A DNA stretch of 38,774 nt from the NCBI GenBank assembly GCA_902787025.1, contig CADAER010000008.1, positions 1 to 38,774 of the forward strand, in the 5' to 3' direction. Shown one piece after another: positions 8,311 through 15,415 of this stretch; the first letter of the stretch is position 1, and each line of letters starts with the position of its first letter. Both the position numbers and the translations under genes were made by a program. The notes beneath the pieces were generated by a model. It worked only from the letters and a program-made list of their open reading frames with translations. It made no database searches and had not been told where the DNA came from. Origin of the DNA: Oscillospiraceae bacterium. Lineage in GTDB: Bacteria > Bacillota > Clostridia > Oscillospirales > Acutalibacteraceae.

Positions 8311-9660
8311 ATGGAAAAAAGAAACACTTTCTCGGGTAAAATCGGCTTTGTGCTGGCTGCCGCGGGATCCGCTGTGGGCTTAGGCAATCTGTGGAGGTTC
8401 CCCTACCTCGCGGCAAAATACGGCGGAGGAATCTTCCTGCTGGTTTACCTTATTTTAGCGATAACCTTCGGCTTCATTCTTATGATAACCGAAATCGCGA
8501 TAGGCAGAAAAACTCAGCTGAGCCCTCTTGCCGCTTTCGGAGCGCTCAGTCCGAAATGGAACTGGCTCGGCAAACTCGCTACCTTCGTGCCGGTGCTTAT
8601 CTTCCCGTATTACTGCCTCATAGGCGGATGGGTTACAAAATACACATACGCCATGCTTGCCGACGGGCAGTCCGCGGCGTCGGATTCATATTTCGGCAGT
8701 TATGTTTCGTCCTCAACAGAGCCTATAATATGGCTTCTTGTGTTCCTTGGCATTACAATGCTGGTTGTCATTTTCGGCGTAAACAAGGGAATTGAAAAAC
8801 TCAGCAAAGTTCTTATGCCGCTTCTGCTGATAATCACCGTTGCGCTTTCGGTCTATATAGTCTCACGCCCCGGCTCAAAGGCAGGCATCCGCTACTATCT
8901 TATGCCCGATTTCGGCAACCTCAGTTTCAAAACCGTGCTCGCGGCTCTCGGTCAGCTTTTCTATTCTATGTCTCTCGCCATGGGAATTATGATAACCTAC
9001 GGCTCGTATCTCTCCAAAGAGGAAAAGATTGAAAAATCCACCCGTCAGATTGAAGTTTTCGACACTGCCATCGCTTTTCTCGCGGGACTTATGATAATCC
9101 CCGCCGTTTTTGAATTTTCGGGCGGCGACAAAGAGGCGCTGAGTTCCGGACCTTCACTTATGTTCGTGACTCTCCCCAAGGTATTCAACGCTATGCCCGC
9201 GGGCAGAGTAATCGGCGCTCTGTTCTTTTTCCTGGTGCTGTTCGCGGCGCTTACAAGCTCGGTTTCAATTCTCGAAGCAATTGTTTCGGGTCTGATTGAC
9301 GCCTTTAAAATGAAACGTATTACCGCAACGCTGCTTGTTTCGGCATACGGAATTGCTCTGGGCGTGATTTGTTCACTCGGCTTCGGTATCTGGAGCGATT
9401 TCACGATTATAGGTATGTCAATACTCGATTTTATGGACTTTGTTTCAAACAGCATTTTCCTTCCTCTTGTTGGAATGCTGACATGCGTTGTTGTCGGCTT
9501 TGTCATAAAGCCGGACGCGATTATAAGCGAAGTCGAGCTCAACGGTCCTTTTAAAATGAAGCATTTTTATATTGCTATGGTAAAATGGATTGCCCCTGTT
9601 CTGATTTTTGCGATTCTTGTTTCGGGCATTCTTCAGAGTTTCGGCATTCTGAAAATATAA
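8311..9660 (+). CDS. Sodium-dependent transporter, neurotransmitter:sodium symporter (NSS) family
   Basis: This inner-membrane symporter is predicted to import an amino acid or amine with sodium. The 449-residue product opens with the NSS signature GSAVGLGNLWRFPYLAAKYGG-type region (residues about 17-38), whose unwound TM1 binds substrate and sodium. About eleven to twelve further hydrophobic segments follow, including GITMLVVIFGVNKGIEKLSK and LFFFLVLFAALTSSVSILE, the latter supplying the TM8 sodium-site serines. Bacterial members such as MhsT and TnaT transport hydrophobic amino acids; the substrate here cannot be read. The frame starts upstream at 8236, but AAAGGA 8 bases before the ATG at 8311 gives the natural start. 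It stands alone and converges with the ribosomal cluster. Confidence 0.93.
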   Translation: MEKRNTFSGKIGFVLAAAGSAVGLGNLWRFPYLAAKYGGGIFLLVYLILAITFGFILMITEIAIGRKTQLSPLAAFGALSPKWNWLGKLATFVPVLIFPYYCLIGGWVTKYTYAMLADGQSAASDSYFGSYVSSSTEPIIWLLVFLGITMLVVIFGVNKGIEKLSKVLMPLLLIITVALSVYIVSRPGSKAGIRYYLMPDFGNLSFKTVLAALGQLFYSMSLAMGIMITYGSYLSKEEKIEKSTRQIEVFDTAIAFLAGLMIIPAVFEFSGGDKEALSSGPSLMFVTLPKVFNAMPAGRVIGALFFFLVLFAALTSSVSILEAIVSGLIDAFKMKRITATLLVSAYGIALGVICSLGFGIWSDFTIIGMSILDFMDFVSNSIFLPLVGMLTCVVVGFVIKPDAIISEVELNGPFKMKHFYIAMVKWIAPVLIFAILVSGILQSFGILKI

Positions 9661-9673
9661 AACAAAAAGAAGC

Positions 9674-9702
9674 AAGCGCTTCCCTCCGGGGAAGCGCTTT
9701 TC
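9674..9702 (+). terminator. Rho-independent terminator of the NSS transporter gene
   Basis: A perfect 11-bp stem, AAGCGCTTCCC (9674-9684) and GGGAAGCGCTT (9689-9699), has a 4-base loop and a T-rich exit. Confidence 0.92.
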
Positions 9703-9707
9703 TGATA

Positions 9708-9738
9708 AAAAATGCCCCGCCGTTTGGCAGGACATTTT
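9708..9738 (-). terminator. Terminator of the rplJ-rplL transcript
   Basis: On the minus strand AATGTCCTGCC pairs with GGCGGGGCATT (two G-U pairs) around AAAC and is followed by a T-run. It lies 17 bases after the rplL stop, so transcription does not continue into rpoB. Confidence 0.85.
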
Positions 9739-9755
9739 GAAAAGTCAAGATTAAA

Positions 9756-10136
9756 TTATTTAAGTTCAACCTTTGCGCCGACTTCTTCAAGTTTTGCTTT
9801 CGCAGCTTCAGCGTCTTCTTTGGAAGCGCCTTCTTTGACAGCCTTGGGAGCGCCGTCAACAAGTGCTTTTGCTTCTGCAAGACCGAGACCGGTGATTTCA
9901 CGGACAGCCTTGATAACCTTGATTTTCTCTGCGCCGACATCCGCAAGGATAACGTCGAACTCTGTTTTCTCTTCTTCAGCTGCTGCTGCGCCGCCTGCTA
10001 CGGGGCCTGCTACTGCAACTGCTGCTGCGGCTGAAACGCCGAACTCTTCTTCTACTGCGTGAACGAGCTCTGAAAGCTCAAGAACTGAAAGCGCTTTGAT
10101 TTCTTCGATCATAGCAGCGATTTTCTCTGATGCCAT
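9756..10136 (-). CDS. rplL: 50S ribosomal protein L7/L12
   Basis: This is the stalk protein that recruits translation factors to the ribosome. The 126-residue product shows the N-terminal dimerisation helix ([25 protein letters not shown]), an Ala/Gly/Val hinge, and the C-terminal factor-binding domain ([34 protein letters not shown], ending [12 protein letters not shown]). AGGAGG lies 8 bases before the ATG. It follows rplJ by 32 bases, so both come from the same message. Length and motifs are normal. Confidence 0.97.
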   Translation of the reverse strand: MASEKIAAMIEEIKALSVLELSELVHAVEEEFGVSAAAAVAVAGPVAGGAAAAEEEKTEFDVILADVGAEKIKVIKAVREITGLGLAEAKALVDGAPKAVKEGASKEDAEAAKAKLEEVGAKVELK

Positions 10137-10168
10137 TTTAATTTCCTCCTAAATAGATAATAGATAAA

Positions 10169-10876
10169 TTATTCTGCGGGTGTTTCTTCTGCGGGAGCTT
10201 CCTCAACGGGAGCTGCTGCTTCTTCTGCAGGAGCTGCTTCCTCAGCGGGAGCCGCTTCTTCTGCGGGTGCTGCTTCCTCAGCGGGAGCCGCCTCTTCTGC
10301 GGGTGCTGCCGCTTCCTCTACGGGAGCCGCTTCTTCCGCGGGCGCTGCTTCCTCTGCGGGTGCCGCTTCCTCAACGGGAGCGCCGCCCTTATCAACAACA
10401 GCCTGGATAACGCGTGCGAATGCTGCGATGGGAGCATTGAATGCGTTGCATACTGTTGCAAGAAGGATGTCTCTTGAAGGAAGCTTTGCAAGGGATTCTA
10501 TCATCGCGGTGTCGATAACCTTGCCTTCAAGGTAACCGCTCTTGATTGTGAACTTACCCTTGGATGCGTCTGCAAACTTCTGAAGTATTCTTGCCGCTGC
10601 GGTCTGGTCTGCGGGGCTGATGGCAATAGCCGTTGTGCCCTCGAGGACGTTTGTGATATCGTCAAGACCTGCGCCTTTAGCCGCAAGACCGAGAAGTGTA
10701 TTCTTAACTACCGAGTATTTGACGCCTGCTTCGCGAAGCTCTTTACGGAGCTTGGTGTCATCAGCGACGGTAATACCTTTGTAGTCAACAACAACACCTG
10801 CTACGGAGTTGTTCAGAGAATCAACAAGATCAGCAACCATTTGCTTCTTCTGTTCCAATACCTTTTCGCTTGGCAA
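10169..10876 (-). CDS. rplJ: 50S ribosomal protein L10 with a long Ala/Pro/Glu tail
   Basis: L10 anchors the L7/L12 stalk to 23S rRNA. Residues 1-166 are a normal L10 (SEKVLEQKKQMVADLVDSL, VVDYKGITVADDTKLRKELR, YSVVKNTLLGLAAKGAG). Residues 167-235 are a tail built only from PAEEAAP-type units, making the protein 235 residues instead of the usual ~165-175. The start is TTG at 10876, because GGAGGTGA lies 7 bases upstream; the longer frame from 10942 would translate through the attenuator hairpin. The tail is acidic and disordered and follows the helices that bind L7/L12. A leader with an attenuator precedes it. Confidence 0.95.
   Translation of the reverse strand: MPSEKVLEQKKQMVADLVDSLNNSVAGVVVDYKGITVADDTKLRKELREAGVKYSVVKNTLLGLAAKGAGLDDITNVLEGTTAIAISPADQTAAARILQKFADASKGKFTIKSGYLEGKVIDTAMIESLAKLPSRDILLATVCNAFNAPIAAFARVIQAVVDKGGAPVEEAAPAEEAAPAEEAAPVEEAAAPAEEAAPAEEAAPAEEAAPAEEAAPAEEAAAPVEEAPAEETPAE
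10172..10378 (-). repeat. Imperfect tandem repeat coding for the L10 tail
   Basis: About 207 bases consist of degenerate 15-18-base units of the type GCAGAAGAAGCGGCTCCC, encoding about ten PAEEA(A) units. Synonymous third positions vary between units, so the amino-acid pattern is kept while the DNA repeat has decayed. Confidence 0.85.
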
Positions 10877-10879
10877 TTT

Positions 10880-11032
10880 GATTTCACCTCCGGTTTGACA
10901 ATTAAAAAGCCCTTCCCGACTGCGCGGAAAGGGCAATAACACACTGCATTTTTGCTTTGTGTATTCCTCTCTCGGCAGGCGGTAGAAACCTTATGCATAA
11001 ACTGCACCTGCTGTCTTTGAAAAGAACAGCTT
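10880..11032 (-). ncRNA. L10 (rplJ) leader RNA
   Basis: The leader between the promoter at 11037-11065 and rplJ contains AAGACAGCAGGTGCAG, then GGTTTCTACCGCCTGCCGAG, then AATACACA, before the attenuator. The order AGGUGC ... ACCGCCUGCC-GAG matches the known L10 leader of Firmicutes, in which L10(L12)4 binds its own mRNA and lowers rplJL expression. Recognition is from motif order; no covariance model was run. Confidence 0.75.
10904..10934 (-). terminator. Attenuator hairpin in the rplJ leader
   Basis: On the minus strand GCCCTTTCC (10934-10926) pairs with GGGAAGGGC (10917-10909), followed by TTTTTAA. It lies inside the transcribed leader, just before the rplJ ribosome site, so it looks like a conditional terminator. 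Confidence 0.75.
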
Positions 11033-11036
11033 GTGT

Positions 11037-11065
11037 ATAATAACACACATTTTTGCCTGTGTCAA
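11037..11065 (-). promoter_or_regulatory. Consensus promoter for rplJ-rplL
   Basis: TTGACA (11065-11060), exactly 17 bases, then TATTAT (11042-11037), starting 16 bases after the rplA stop. It gives rplJL its own transcript and places the whole L10 leader after the start site. Confidence 0.85.
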
Positions 11066-11080
11066 GCAGATTGTCGAAAA

Positions 11081-11779
11081 TTATTCGGCAACGAGCTTTA
11101 ACGGGTTGACTTTGATGCCGGGGCCCATTGTTGTCGCAACAACGCATGAGCGGATATACTGACCCTTGCTGGCTGCGGGCTTCGCCTTGATGATGGCGTC
11201 GAGAAGAGTGTTGAAGTTTTCGCTCAACTTCTCGGGACCGAATGAAGCCTTGCCGATGGGGCAGTGAATAATGTTTGTTTTATCAAGACGGTATTCGATT
11301 TTACCTGCTTTTGCTTCGGTAACTGCTTTTGCAACATCAGGTGTAACCGTGCCGGCCTTGGGGCTGGGCATAAGACCGCGGGGGCCGAGAACCTTACCGA
11401 GACGGCCGACGAGACCCATCATATTGGGAGCCGCGATGGCAACGTCAAAATCAAGGAAGCCTTCGCCCTGAATCTTTGCAACGAGGTCTTCAGCGCCTAC
11501 GATTTCCGCGCCTGCCGCTGTTGCCGCGTCGGCATCGGGGCCTTTCGCGAAGACGGCTACTCTGACCTGTTTGCCTGTGCCGTTGGGAAGAACTACGGCG
11601 CCGCGGACCTGCTGGTCTGCGTGACGGGAGTCAACGCCCAGACGGACATGAACTTCTACTGTTTCGTCGAACTTTGCCGTTGCGGTTTTGATCGCAAGGT
11701 CAAGTGCTTCCGAAGGGTCATAAAGATTCGCTTTGTCGACAAGCTTTACGCTGTCTGTGTATTTTTTACCGTGTTTCAT
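11081..11779 (-). CDS. rplA: 50S ribosomal protein L1
   Basis: L1 forms the mobile L1 stalk at the E site and can repress its own operon by binding mRNA. The 232-residue product shows [30 protein letters not shown] at the start, [14 protein letters not shown], the [17 protein letters not shown] signature, and [23 protein letters not shown] precedes the ATG. It lies 17 bases after rplK, so both are on one message. Length is normal. Confidence 0.97.
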   Translation of the reverse strand: MKHGKKYTDSVKLVDKANLYDPSEALDLAIKTATAKFDETVEVHVRLGVDSRHADQQVRGAVVLPNGTGKQVRVAVFAKGPDADAATAAGAEIVGAEDLVAKIQGEGFLDFDVAIAAPNMMGLVGRLGKVLGPRGLMPSPKAGTVTPDVAKAVTEAKAGKIEYRLDKTNIIHCPIGKASFGPEKLSENFNTLLDAIIKAKPAASKGQYIRSCVVATTMGPGIKVNPLKLVAE

Positions 11780-11796
11780 CTTGTTTTAACCTCCCC

Positions 11797-12222
11797 TCAG
11801 TCTGCCACTGTGACGCCCATGCTGCGCGCCGTGCCTGCTATCATGCTCATTGCGGTCTCGATTGTCGCCGCGTTGAGGTCGGGCATTTTCTGCTCTGCGA
11901 TTTTACGGATCTGTTCCTGTGTGATTGTAGCAACCTTGGTCTTGTTGGGAACGCCCGAACCGCTTTCAATACCGCAAGCCTTCTTGATAAGAACAGCTGC
12001 GGGGGGAGTCTTTGTGATGAACGAGAATGTATGGTCAGCAAATACCGTGATAACTACGGGGATGATGAGACCCATATCGTTCTTTGTGCGCTCGTTGAAT
12101 TCTTTTGTGAACGCCATAATGTTTACGCCGTGCTGGCCGAGTGCGGGGCCGACGGGGGGTGCAGGAGTTGCTTTGCCTGCGGGAATCTGAAGTTTGATTA
12201 AACCGACAACTTTCTGTGCCAT
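11797..12222 (-). CDS. rplK: 50S ribosomal protein L11
   Basis: L11 forms the GTPase-associated centre with 23S rRNA. The 141-residue product opens [30 protein letters not shown]-type sequence and carries [28 protein letters not shown] and the C-terminal [19 protein letters not shown]. The ATG at 12222 has GGAGG 8 bases upstream; the longer frame from 12294 runs through the structured leader and is rejected. It is the first gene after the structured nusG-rplK spacer. Confidence 0.97.
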   Translation of the reverse strand: MAQKVVGLIKLQIPAGKATPAPPVGPALGQHGVNIMAFTKEFNERTKNDMGLIIPVVITVFADHTFSFITKTPPAAVLIKKACGIESGSGVPNKTKVATITQEQIRKIAEQKMPDLNAATIETAMSMIAGTARSMGVTVAD

Positions 12223-12352
12223 TTTTTTAACCTCCAATAAAATGTGGTGAATTGCGGAGTCTCTGAAACTCCTCCCACGAAACCGTGCATACACACGGCC
12301 GCGCCGAAGGCGCTTAATTTGAAAAGACAGTCAAGTCTTCAAATTACCGTGA
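12223..12352 (-). promoter_or_regulatory. Structured nusG-rplK spacer with four successive hairpins (candidate L1 leader)
   Basis: Inverted repeats occur at 12256-12272 (GGAGT/ACTCC), 12283-12298 (CCGTG/CACGG), 12301-12313 (GCGCC/GGCGC) and about 12316-12343 (an AATTTG...GTCTTCAAATT arm with a small bulge). None is followed by a clear T-run, so this is not an obvious terminator. L1 is known to bind the rplK-rplA mRNA leader in bacteria, and a hairpin run just before rplK fits that role. Assignment is by position only. Confidence 0.5.
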
Positions 12353-12898
12353 TTAATCCTCGGCGAGTTCAACCTGGTCGAGCTTGAGTTCAACCGATGT
12401 TTCTCTTCCGAAGAACGAAATTGTGACGCGGACGAGATCGTTGTCAACGTCAATTTCCTGAACAACGCCCTGAGTGCCTTCGAACATTTCGTCAATGATA
12501 TCGACTGTGTCGCCGACCTTGTAGGAAACTTCGATGACCCTTGTTTCGATTCCGAGATTGTAAACCTCGTCTTCTGTCAGGGGCATTGCTTTGCTTTCCG
12601 GGCCTACGAAGCCCGTAACGCCTCTTGTGTTACGGATAACAACCCATGTGTCGTCACTCATGACGGGTCTGTTGTTTTTGTCCGCCTGAACGGCAACCTT
12701 GACAAAAACATAGCCGGGAAACAGCTTGCGTTCCGTCTGCTTGCCCTTTTCATCCTCGACGATTTCCACGGGGACTTTCACGTCAAGAATCGCGTCCTGC
12801 ATCTTACGGTTTTCAACAACCTTTTCGATGTTGCCCGCAACCTTGTTTTCGTAACCTGAGTAGGTATGAACAACATACCATCTTGCGTCTGTAGCCAT
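12353..12898 (-). CDS. nusG: Transcription termination/antitermination factor NusG
   Basis: NusG binds the RNA polymerase clamp and links it to pausing, Rho and the ribosome. The 181-residue product has an NGN domain (RWYVVHTYSGYENKVA, KLFPGYVFVKV, WVVIRNTRGVTGFVG) and a C-terminal KOW domain (YKVGDTVDIIDEMFEGTQGVVQEID). It starts at the ATG at 12898 and lies 18 bases after secE. Order and length are typical. Confidence 0.97.
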   Translation of the reverse strand: MATDARWYVVHTYSGYENKVAGNIEKVVENRKMQDAILDVKVPVEIVEDEKGKQTERKLFPGYVFVKVAVQADKNNRPVMSDDTWVVIRNTRGVTGFVGPESKAMPLTEDEVYNLGIETRVIEVSYKVGDTVDIIDEMFEGTQGVVQEIDVDNDLVRVTISFFGRETSVELKLDQVELAED

Positions 12899-12916
12899 TG
12901 AAAATCCTCCCTATTT

Positions 12917-13294
12917 TCAGATAGTGAAGAATTTGCTCACGGCAGACATCATTGCCTGTGTCGTCTCTTCGGCAGCGCCTGAATTGCTTATGTGTTCCGC
13001 CGCTCTCTTGAGAAGTGAGAGAAGGAATGAAAGCAACTGGTCAATACCGAAAATAACAACACCGCAGATAACAACCACGACAAGAACTACGCCACTGGAT
13101 TTGAGAACTGTCATTTTGTCAGGCCAAACAATCTTTTTGATTTCGCCTTTGAGATCTTTGACGAACTTCTTTATGGCCTTGCCTGCGCGCTGGAAGATGT
13201 TGCCGTTAGGGTTAGACTGCTTATTCGCCTTTTTTGCCTCTTTTTCGGCTCTTGCGACTTTTTCGGCAGCCTCGGAAACTTCCTTTTTAGCCAT
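12917..13294 (-). CDS. secE: Preprotein translocase subunit SecE with an extended N-terminus
   Basis: SecE clamps SecY in the translocon. The core is canonical: the amphipathic KAIKKFVKDLKGEIKKIVWP segment, then a single membrane helix (VVLVVVVICGVVIFGIDQLLSFLL). At 125 residues it is longer than the ~60-70 usual in Firmicutes, with a charged, lysine/alanine-rich N-terminus of about 35 residues and a short tail after the helix. AGGAGG precedes the ATG. It lies between rpmG and nusG, the usual order. Confidence 0.93.
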   Translation of the reverse strand: MAKKEVSEAAEKVARAEKEAKKANKQSNPNGNIFQRAGKAIKKFVKDLKGEIKKIVWPDKMTVLKSSGVVLVVVVICGVVIFGIDQLLSFLLSLLKRAAEHISNSGAAEETTQAMMSAVSKFFTI

Positions 13295-13310
13295 TTGTTC
13301 TCCTCCTGTG

Positions 13311-13475
13311 TTATTTTGTTTCTTTGTGGAGAGTATGCTTCCTGCAGAAACGGCAGTACTTGTTCATCTCCAACCTGTCGGGTGAGTTCTGCTTGTTTTT
13401 CATTGTGTTGTAGTTGCGCTGTTTGCATTCGGTGCATGAAAGTGTGATTTTCACTCTTTTACCGTTAGCAGCCAT
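13311..13475 (-). CDS. rpmG: 50S ribosomal protein L33 (zinc-ribbon type)
   Basis: A 54-residue gene read directly from the minus strand: ATG at 13475 with GAGGTG 6 bases upstream and TAA at 13311-13313. The product begins [17 protein letters not shown] and has two CxxC pairs (Cys14/Cys17 and Cys42/Cys45), so it is the zinc-binding C+ form. It lies 16 bases before secE, as in many Firmicutes, and is the first gene of the cluster after a consensus promoter. Confidence 0.95.
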   Translation of the reverse strand: MAANGKRVKITLSCTECKQRNYNTMKNKQNSPDRLEMNKYCRFCRKHTLHKETK

Positions 13476-13569
13476 TTGCGGCACCTCCATCTTTTAGGAA
13501 TTTTTAGCCTCCCTCTGTGACTACCGGAAAAAGGGCACAAAAATAAAGCCCTCCCGCAGAGGTGTAGAT

Positions 13570-13598
13570 ATAATATCACAAGTCACCTGCTTCGTCAA
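13570..13598 (-). promoter_or_regulatory. Main promoter of the rpmG-secE-nusG-rplK-rplA operon
   Basis: TTGACG (13598-13593), exactly 17 bases, then TATTAT (13575-13570). The leader from here to rpmG is about 90 bases and includes a CCTCTG/CAGAGG long-range pairing that could hold the ribosome site in a stem. Confidence 0.8.
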
Positions 13599-13723
13599 GC
13601 ATTTTTTTATTATAAGAAAAGCTTGATTTTTCAGCCCGGTCAAATATCACAACATATTGTTTTTACGCCTGTTTCAATGTGTATATCTTGCGACATATAT
13701 TAATGTATTATAATATAATAATA

Positions 13724-13993
13724 TCAGACTGTTTCTTCTTTCCCGGCGGCTTCTCCGGATTTACGGACGGGCAGCCACCAGGTAAAGCCGAAAGCGAGGC
13801 AGTTCAAAAGCCCCTTGCCCGCGCTTATGCCGAACTGTTTCGCGGTCTTTCTGCCGATAATGAAATATTCCGAAAGATGCATGGCGAAAAGAGCGGCGAC
13901 GGGAATAAACATCTTCTTCACGGCAAGCACAATTCCCGCGATATAAAGAATGACGCACACGGGTTTGCCTATGAGAGAGACAAGCTTCATCAT
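13724..13993 (-). CDS. Small hypothetical membrane protein (89 aa)
   Basis: The product MMKLVSLIGKPVCVILYIAG... has two hydrophobic stretches (about residues 4-24 and 27-48), an amphipathic KTAKQFGISAGKGLL segment and a C-terminal polar tail after WWLP. AGGAG lies 8 bases upstream of the ATG pair at 13993, supporting a real gene. I do not recognise the family. It follows the DUF4474 gene on the same strand after a hairpin. Confidence 0.6.
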   Translation of the reverse strand: MMKLVSLIGKPVCVILYIAGIVLAVKKMFIPVAALFAMHLSEYFIIGRKTAKQFGISAGKGLLNCLAFGFTWWLPVRKSGEAAGKEETV

Positions 13994-14017
13994 AATATAA
14001 TCTCCTTTTATCCGATT

Positions 14018-14054
14018 AAATGCCGCATTGCCCGTTAAAGCAGTGCGGCATTTA
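14018..14054 (-). terminator. Hairpin terminator after the DUF4474 gene
   Basis: AAATGCCGCA and TGCGGCATTT, extended by a mismatch and TGC/GCA, form a stem of about 13 bp between the two minus-strand genes. The T-run is short, so termination may be partial. Confidence 0.6.
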
Positions 14055-14071
14055 TATAACAGTTTGTTTTA

Positions 14072-15235
14072 TCAGAAAAGCATAATGAGTAAAATTGCCG
14101 CCATTGAGATAAATGTCATAAAGAAGAAGCCGAGCGGCATGAATATCATGGCAATCGAGCCTGTTGTGATAAGAGCGTTCAATGTTGTTTTGACAACTAC
14201 GGTGTTCTGCGCTTCGGAAATGTTCTGCCAGCAGAAGCTTATGCGGTTGCCGTCCTGTGCGTATGTGTCAAGATCCAAAGACGCCGAGGAATCCGCTTTT
14301 TTGAAACCGCAGTCTTCAAGCGCTTTCGCAACCGAAGCCGCCTCTTCCTCGTCGTGGAAATCAACAAAGCCTTCCATCCTGAGTTCATCGCATGGCTCTG
14401 TATTGTAAAGATGGCCGCCTCTGAAGCCTGTGCACCACCAGTAATCGTCATAGGGAACGGTGAACTGATACTGATAATCGCCGTTTCTGTCCTTGTCCCA
14501 GTAAAGCGTTGTCTGCATTTTCAGCCTGTCGTTATCGGCGCACTGGTAAGGCATAAATGGGCTGACCTCTTCGCCCTCGGCAAGTTCCTTGTCGTGATAA
14601 TAATATCCGATTTCACTGCCGTAGAAGGCTATGCCGTATTGACCTTTCCACAGCTGAACCATACGGGCCTTGCCGCCGTAATTATAGTTCAGACGGACAT
14701 AGTCATAGTTTATTGTAAGATAGGGAGAGACATAGTCAAAGGCGTTCATAAAGCCTGTGGTCTTCTGCCACGCGACATCCTGGTCATAATAGTAAAACTT
14801 TTCCGTTCCGTTGAAACGGTAGCCCATAACGGTATTGTTGCGCAGATAGTCGTTTACCGCATCAACGGCGGTCGAGCAGCTGATTTTGATGCTGCCGCTG
14901 AATGTTTCGCCGCTTTCGGGCTCGGTAACGGTCGCCGTGATAATTGAATTGCCGGGATTCTCGCCGTAAACCAAACCGTTCTTGTCAACCGAGCAGTGTT
15001 CGCTGTCGGAAGACCACGCTATTGTGAAATCCTCCGGTTTTAGTTCACTGCCCTCGGGAACAATTATCTCAGCCGTCAGCTGAAGATAAGTGCCTACATG
15101 AACATATCTTCTCGGAGCGTCAAGTTTTACCGAATAGCCCTCAAGCGCCGCAACCGCGCCTACGGTCGCAACGGAGAACGCAATCAGGAACGCCATAACT
15201 GCTGCAAGAACAGCCGAAGCGGTTTTTCTGCTCAT
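14072..15235 (-). CDS. Exported Ig-like/DUF4474 protein with a C-terminal membrane anchor
   Basis: The 387-residue protein starts at the ATG at 15235 (AGGAGG 8 bases upstream). A signal-like or anchoring hydrophobic segment (SAVLAAVMAFLIAFSVATVGAVAA, split here only for description) is followed by an Ig-like BIG2-type domain (VHVGTYLQLTAEIIVPEG, KNGLVYGENPGNSIITATV). The next domain contains NTVMGYRFNGTEKFYYYD, NYDYVRLNYNYGGKARMVQ and LWKGQYGIAFYGSEIGYYY, which I recognise as DUF4474, common in Clostridia. The last 40 residues form one or two membrane helices. The role is unknown; topology suggests the Ig-like and DUF4474 parts face outside. It has its own promoter and terminator. Confidence 0.8.
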   Translation of the reverse strand: MSRKTASAVLAAVMAFLIAFSVATVGAVAALEGYSVKLDAPRRYVHVGTYLQLTAEIIVPEGSELKPEDFTIAWSSDSEHCSVDKNGLVYGENPGNSIITATVTEPESGETFSGSIKISCSTAVDAVNDYLRNNTVMGYRFNGTEKFYYYDQDVAWQKTTGFMNAFDYVSPYLTINYDYVRLNYNYGGKARMVQLWKGQYGIAFYGSEIGYYYHDKELAEGEEVSPFMPYQCADNDRLKMQTTLYWDKDRNGDYQYQFTVPYDDYWWCTGFRGGHLYNTEPCDELRMEGFVDFHDEEEAASVAKALEDCGFKKADSSASLDLDTYAQDGNRISFCWQNISEAQNTVVVKTTLNALITTGSIAMIFMPLGFFFMTFISMAAILLIMLF

Positions 15236-15299
15236 CTCTTTTTCCTCCTTGTTCCGCCGTGAAAACAAAACTCAACGGCAGGTATAGCATAACATAATT

Positions 15300-15329
15300 A
15301 TATTATCACAAATAAATATATAATGTCAA
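15300..15329 (-). promoter_or_regulatory. Promoter of the DUF4474 gene
   Basis: TTGACA (15329-15324), 18 bases, then TAATAT (15305-15300) preceded by TGA on the minus strand. Confidence 0.65.
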
Positions 15330-15363
15330 ATACAGTTGTTCAACACCTTCTCGCAAATAACAA

Positions 15364-15390
15364 AAAAGGCCTGCCGCAGCAAGCCTTTCT
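15364..15390 (-). terminator. Rho-independent terminator of htrA
   Basis: AAAGGCTTGC and GCAGGCCTTT (one G-U/mismatch step) around TGCG, followed by TTTTTTG on the minus strand, lie about 25 bases after the htrA stop. Confidence 0.85.
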
Positions 15391-15415
15391 GTCTTTACTT
15401 TATCTGACTTTTCTG

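Noticed and set aside
10172-10378. Possible CRISPR array
   Set aside because: The repeat is degenerate, has no spacers, keeps a reading frame and codes for the L10 tail.
10877-10942. Longer rplJ start at 10942
   Set aside because: It would translate through the attenuator hairpin; the Shine-Dalgarno sequence points to TTG at 10876.
11264-12190. 308-codon plus-strand frame across rplA and rplK
   Set aside because: It runs antisense through two ribosomal protein genes and has Cys/Phe-rich nonsense composition.
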